Made by a program: the position numbers and the translations under genes. The notes under the pieces are model-generated. The model worked only from the letters and a program-made list of their open reading frames with translations. It was not told where the DNA came from and did not search any database. Below, in pieces: positions 6,036-7,718 of a stretch of 7,718 nucleotides of DNA; position 1 is the first letter of the stretch; each line of letters begins with the position of its first letter. The DNA is from Thermocaproicibacter sp002410755 (GTDB lineage: Bacteria; Bacillota; Clostridia; Oscillospirales; Acutalibacteraceae), in the NCBI GenBank assembly GCA_036839715.1, contig DAITDU010000064.1:1-7718 (forward strand), written 5' to 3'.

Positions 6036-7178
6036 TTATTTTGCAAAATGCTTCCTGATTGAAGCGGCAATCCTTTTGAAAATACTCCGCCCTTTCCGGG
6101 AAGTGATGATTTTCTGGTTAATCGGATATTTCAGTTTTCCTACCTGCCAGTAAAGCAGCTTCACGTTACTGCTGTCCCATTCCTTCATATTAACGACAGT
6201 CTGAGACAGGCTGGAAAAGTCGTTGCCGATAAAGAATTCGCACTTTGCGGCAAGGTAGGTGTCTTTCAGCACTTCGACGCCACGGCGCCTTTTTACCATG
6301 GGGCTTTCCAAGAAAGAGGCGTCATCGTCGGCCGTCAGCCTTTTGCAATCCGTTGCAACGACCATGGAACCATATTTTTGCTGATATTCTTTCAACACCT
6401 CTACACTGTTTGTTAAAAGAAAAATCTTCCTGATGTCGTATTTCTCAATAATCTGTCGGATTTCGTTGTAGTATGCTTCGTTTGGCAGCATGGTTTTCCG
6501 TCTCCATGGCAGCCGGCTTATTTTAACTTTTTTCTCGATTGGGCTTTTTGAACTCTTTCCATAACTTTTTGAGTGGTATTGATATTTTTTCCTGCCGTTG
6601 CTTTTCAGGATGGCCTGGTCCTTATCTGGCCTTAAAACATGAACGGCCAGCACCGGTGCGTAATCACGCAGCCAAGAGTTATAAAAGCCTTCCACTTCAA
6701 TTTTGATGTCGGACTTTAAGTGGATATACTTTTTGAACAGATACCGGTAAATCTGCCGCACCGTCATGCCATACTCCGCTTTATCCTTGCCGATGAAGGG
6801 AATCAGATTGTAAATGTCGAAGTAGACGTCTCCGACAAGGACGTTGGCGTTGCAGGTCAGCATATCCCCGATATTCCGATACACCCATGTTTCCCTTGAG
6901 GGATCGTCGGCCAGCAGGTTGTTCTCATCCCATACGGGCGGATAAAAGGTATAGTCGGGGTTTGCCACATCAAAAATGGTGAAATCGGAAACCGGCTCAA
7001 AATACAGTTCAAAGCCGTTTGTATGGATAAAACCATTGTGCAGGCAATAAGTGGGCCAGTAGACGACGGGAATGCGGTCTGTTAATTCCGCAATCAACAG
7101 TTGGCTCAGCACATGCTCTATATCAGCCCATAATATATAGCTCCAGGCTTTAATCAGGAGGAACCTATCTTTCGCCAT
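6036..7178 (-). CDS. Fucosyltransferase-like protein, paralog 1 (O-fucosyltransferase/NodZ/FUT8 type), with basic insertion
   Basis: A 380-residue paralog, first in the operon. A TTG nine bases further upstream (7187) is in frame. The ATG at 7178 is preferred because GGGGTGA lies 9 bases before it, the TTG sits directly against that site, and MAKDRFLLIK then lines up with the starts of the two other copies. The N-terminal domain (LWADIEHVLSQLL, AELTDRIPVVYW) and ELYFEPVSDFT are conserved. The donor motif is HVLRPDK (180-186): Asp and Lys are kept, but the first Arg is Leu with an Arg next to it. Directly after it, about 36 extra residues (roughly 191-230) rich in Lys, Arg, Ser and Tyr are inserted relative to paralog 2. 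The last block reads FFIGNDFSSLS instead of FFIGNGYSNVS. The C-terminal 35 residues are basic and could form an amphipathic helix. Donor specificity may differ from paralog 2. Confidence 0.65.
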   Translation of the reverse strand: MAKDRFLLIKAWSYILWADIEHVLSQLLIAELTDRIPVVYWPTYCLHNGFIHTNGFELYFEPVSDFTIFDVANPDYTFYPPVWDENNLLADDPSRETWVYRNIGDMLTCNANVLVGDVYFDIYNLIPFIGKDKAEYGMTVRQIYRYLFKKYIHLKSDIKIEVEGFYNSWLRDYAPVLAVHVLRPDKDQAILKSNGRKKYQYHSKSYGKSSKSPIEKKVKISRLPWRRKTMLPNEAYYNEIRQIIEKYDIRKIFLLTNSVEVLKEYQQKYGSMVVATDCKRLTADDDASFLESPMVKRRRGVEVLKDTYLAAKCEFFIGNDFSSLSQTVVNMKEWDSSNVKLLYWQVGKLKYPINQKIITSRKGRSIFKRIAASIRKHFAK

Positions 7179-7206
7179 ACGCTGCAATCACCCCACAAAA
7201 TAAAAT

Positions 7207-7226
7207 ATTCATATCATATTATGAAT
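7207..7226. promoter_or_regulatory. Inverted repeat over the operon promoter, possible operator
   Basis: ATTCATA (7207-7213) and TATGAAT (7220-7226) form a 7-bp inverted repeat with a 6-base spacer. It overlaps the minus-10 box and the expected transcription start, a position from which a bound repressor could block initiation. The area is AT-rich, so chance is a real alternative, and no regulator gene is present in the window. Confidence 0.35.
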
Positions 7227-7246
7227 GAACCGGAAGTTTGTGTAAA
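7218..7246 (-). promoter_or_regulatory. Sigma-A-type promoter of the fucosylation operon
   Basis: On the minus strand the minus-35 box TTTACA (7246-7241) and minus-10 box CATAAT (7223-7218) are separated by exactly 17 bases; each matches the consensus at five of six positions. Transcription should begin near 7211, giving a leader of about 33 bases to the ATG at 7178. The promoter lies just downstream of the terminator of the preceding gene, so the six-gene unit begins here. Confidence 0.7.
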
Positions 7247-7268
7247 AAGAATGAATAGAAACAGAAAA

Positions 7269-7296
7269 CCGGCCTTTTCCAAAAGGGAAAGGCCGG
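7269..7296 (-). terminator. Rho-independent terminator of the right-edge gene
   Basis: The arms 7269-7280 and 7285-7296 form a 12-bp stem with one G-T pair and an AAAA loop. The stem is GC-rich (CCGGCC/GGCCGG at its base). On the minus strand it lies 21 bases after the stop codon of the right-edge gene and is followed by TTTTCTGTTTC. It separates that gene from the fucosylation operon. Confidence 0.85.
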
Positions 7297-7317
7297 AAAT
7301 CCAATTTGAAATTACTG

Positions 7318-7718
7318 TTACTGCTGATGATTCAGCGGGTAATTTTCGCTTTTCCCTTGAATGATCAGGCCGGATTTTGATACATCCTTAGTTTTGCCCG
7401 GGGCTGCCGCAGGAGCAGTCGTCGTGACGGCCGTAATATTAACAACGGGCAGAAAGACCGGGTGCAGGCCGGTGCCATTATCTGCCATGACGAGAAGGCC
7501 ATATTCATTTCTGTAAACCACGCCGGTCTCCGAAATCAGAGCCCCCGTGTAAACCGTCGCGGCGGTCGACACAGGCAGATAGTCATGCCATGAGGTAATC
7601 AGGTTTTTGTCACAACCAGCAGGGAACTGCGGAGTGGGCAAATACGTGATTGACTGGTTGTAAATTGCGTCGGCTGGCAACTCAATCGCCGTGATCTGAT
7701 TAAGAGGCACGGCTCCAT
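7318..7718 (-). CDS. Unrecognised protein, 3' part only; Thr/Ala/Pro-rich segment near the C-terminus
   Basis: The frame is open at the right edge (it reads G-A-V-P-L-N-Q before the first possible start, a GTG at 7710), so the gene begins outside the window and only its last 133 or so codons are seen. The product matches no family I recognise. The visible part has beta-rich, Val/Ile/Tyr-containing sequence (for example TGALISETGVVYRNEYG) and then a low-complexity VTTTAPAAAPGKTKD segment (7396-7426). It ends in a short polar tail, NHQQ. Two features fit an extracytoplasmic or structural protein, namely the Thr/Ala/Pro linker and the small number of charged residues upstream of it, but the N-terminus that would show a signal peptide is missing. 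A strong terminator follows, so it is not part of the fucosylation operon. Confidence 0.6.
   Translation of the reverse strand, partial: GAVPLNQITAIELPADAIYNQSITYLPTPQFPAGCDKNLITSWHDYLPVSTAATVYTGALISETGVVYRNEYGLLVMADNGTGLHPVFLPVVNITAVTTTAPAAAPGKTKDVSKSGLIIQGKSENYPLNHQQ

Noticed and set aside
7179..7187. TTG start for paralog 1, three codons upstream of the ATG
   Set aside because: The GGGGTGA site is almost adjacent to the TTG but well spaced for the ATG at 7178, and the ATG start matches the paralogs.

Overview
The window looks like part of a chromosome from a low-to-mid-GC Gram-positive anaerobe, most likely a clostridial Firmicute. That inference rests on strong GGAGG-type ribosome binding sites, two TTG start codons, sigma-A-like promoter boxes, compact Rho-independent terminators and a DivIVA-family coiled-coil gene. 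No 16S or other taxonomic marker is present, so the genus is not claimed.

Layout: positions 1-354 are non-coding or weakly coding, with a possible leftward gene running off the left edge. A rightward gene for a DivIVA-like coiled-coil protein (355-846) follows. It converges on a long hairpin (862-909) that can stop transcription from both sides. Everything to the right is on the minus strand. Read in the direction of transcription there is (i) the 3' end of an unrecognised gene entering from the right edge (7718-7318), closed by a strong terminator (7269-7296); (ii) a sigma-A-type promoter (7218-7246); and (iii) six genes in a row: three tandem paralogous glycosyltransferases of the GDP-fucose-using O-fucosyltransferase/NodZ/FUT8 type (7178-6036, 6006-4945, 4955-3996), an aminoglycoside-phosphotransferase-fold protein (3951-3052), gmd (2921-1893) and fcl (1855-911). 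The row ends at the shared terminator.

The biochemical logic is clear in outline. Gmd and Fcl convert GDP-mannose to GDP-L-fucose, and the three transferases are the natural consumers of that donor. The unit therefore reads as a self-contained fucosylation cassette. No flippase, polymerase, initiating transferase or mannose-1-phosphate guanylyltransferase is in the window, so GDP-mannose must be supplied from elsewhere, and the acceptor (protein or glycan) is unknown.

The most unusual signals are these. The three paralogs carry three different versions of the donor-site HxRxxDK motif, and only the middle copy is canonical. The last transferase has a diverged seven-residue tandem duplication, and the first has an inserted Lys/Arg/Ser-rich loop of about 36 residues. 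The kinase-fold protein has Gly where the metal-binding Asp of the DFG-type motif should be. A small hairpin covers the ribosome binding site of the third transferase, inside the end of the preceding gene. I did not find a CRISPR array, tRNA, rRNA or insertion sequence.
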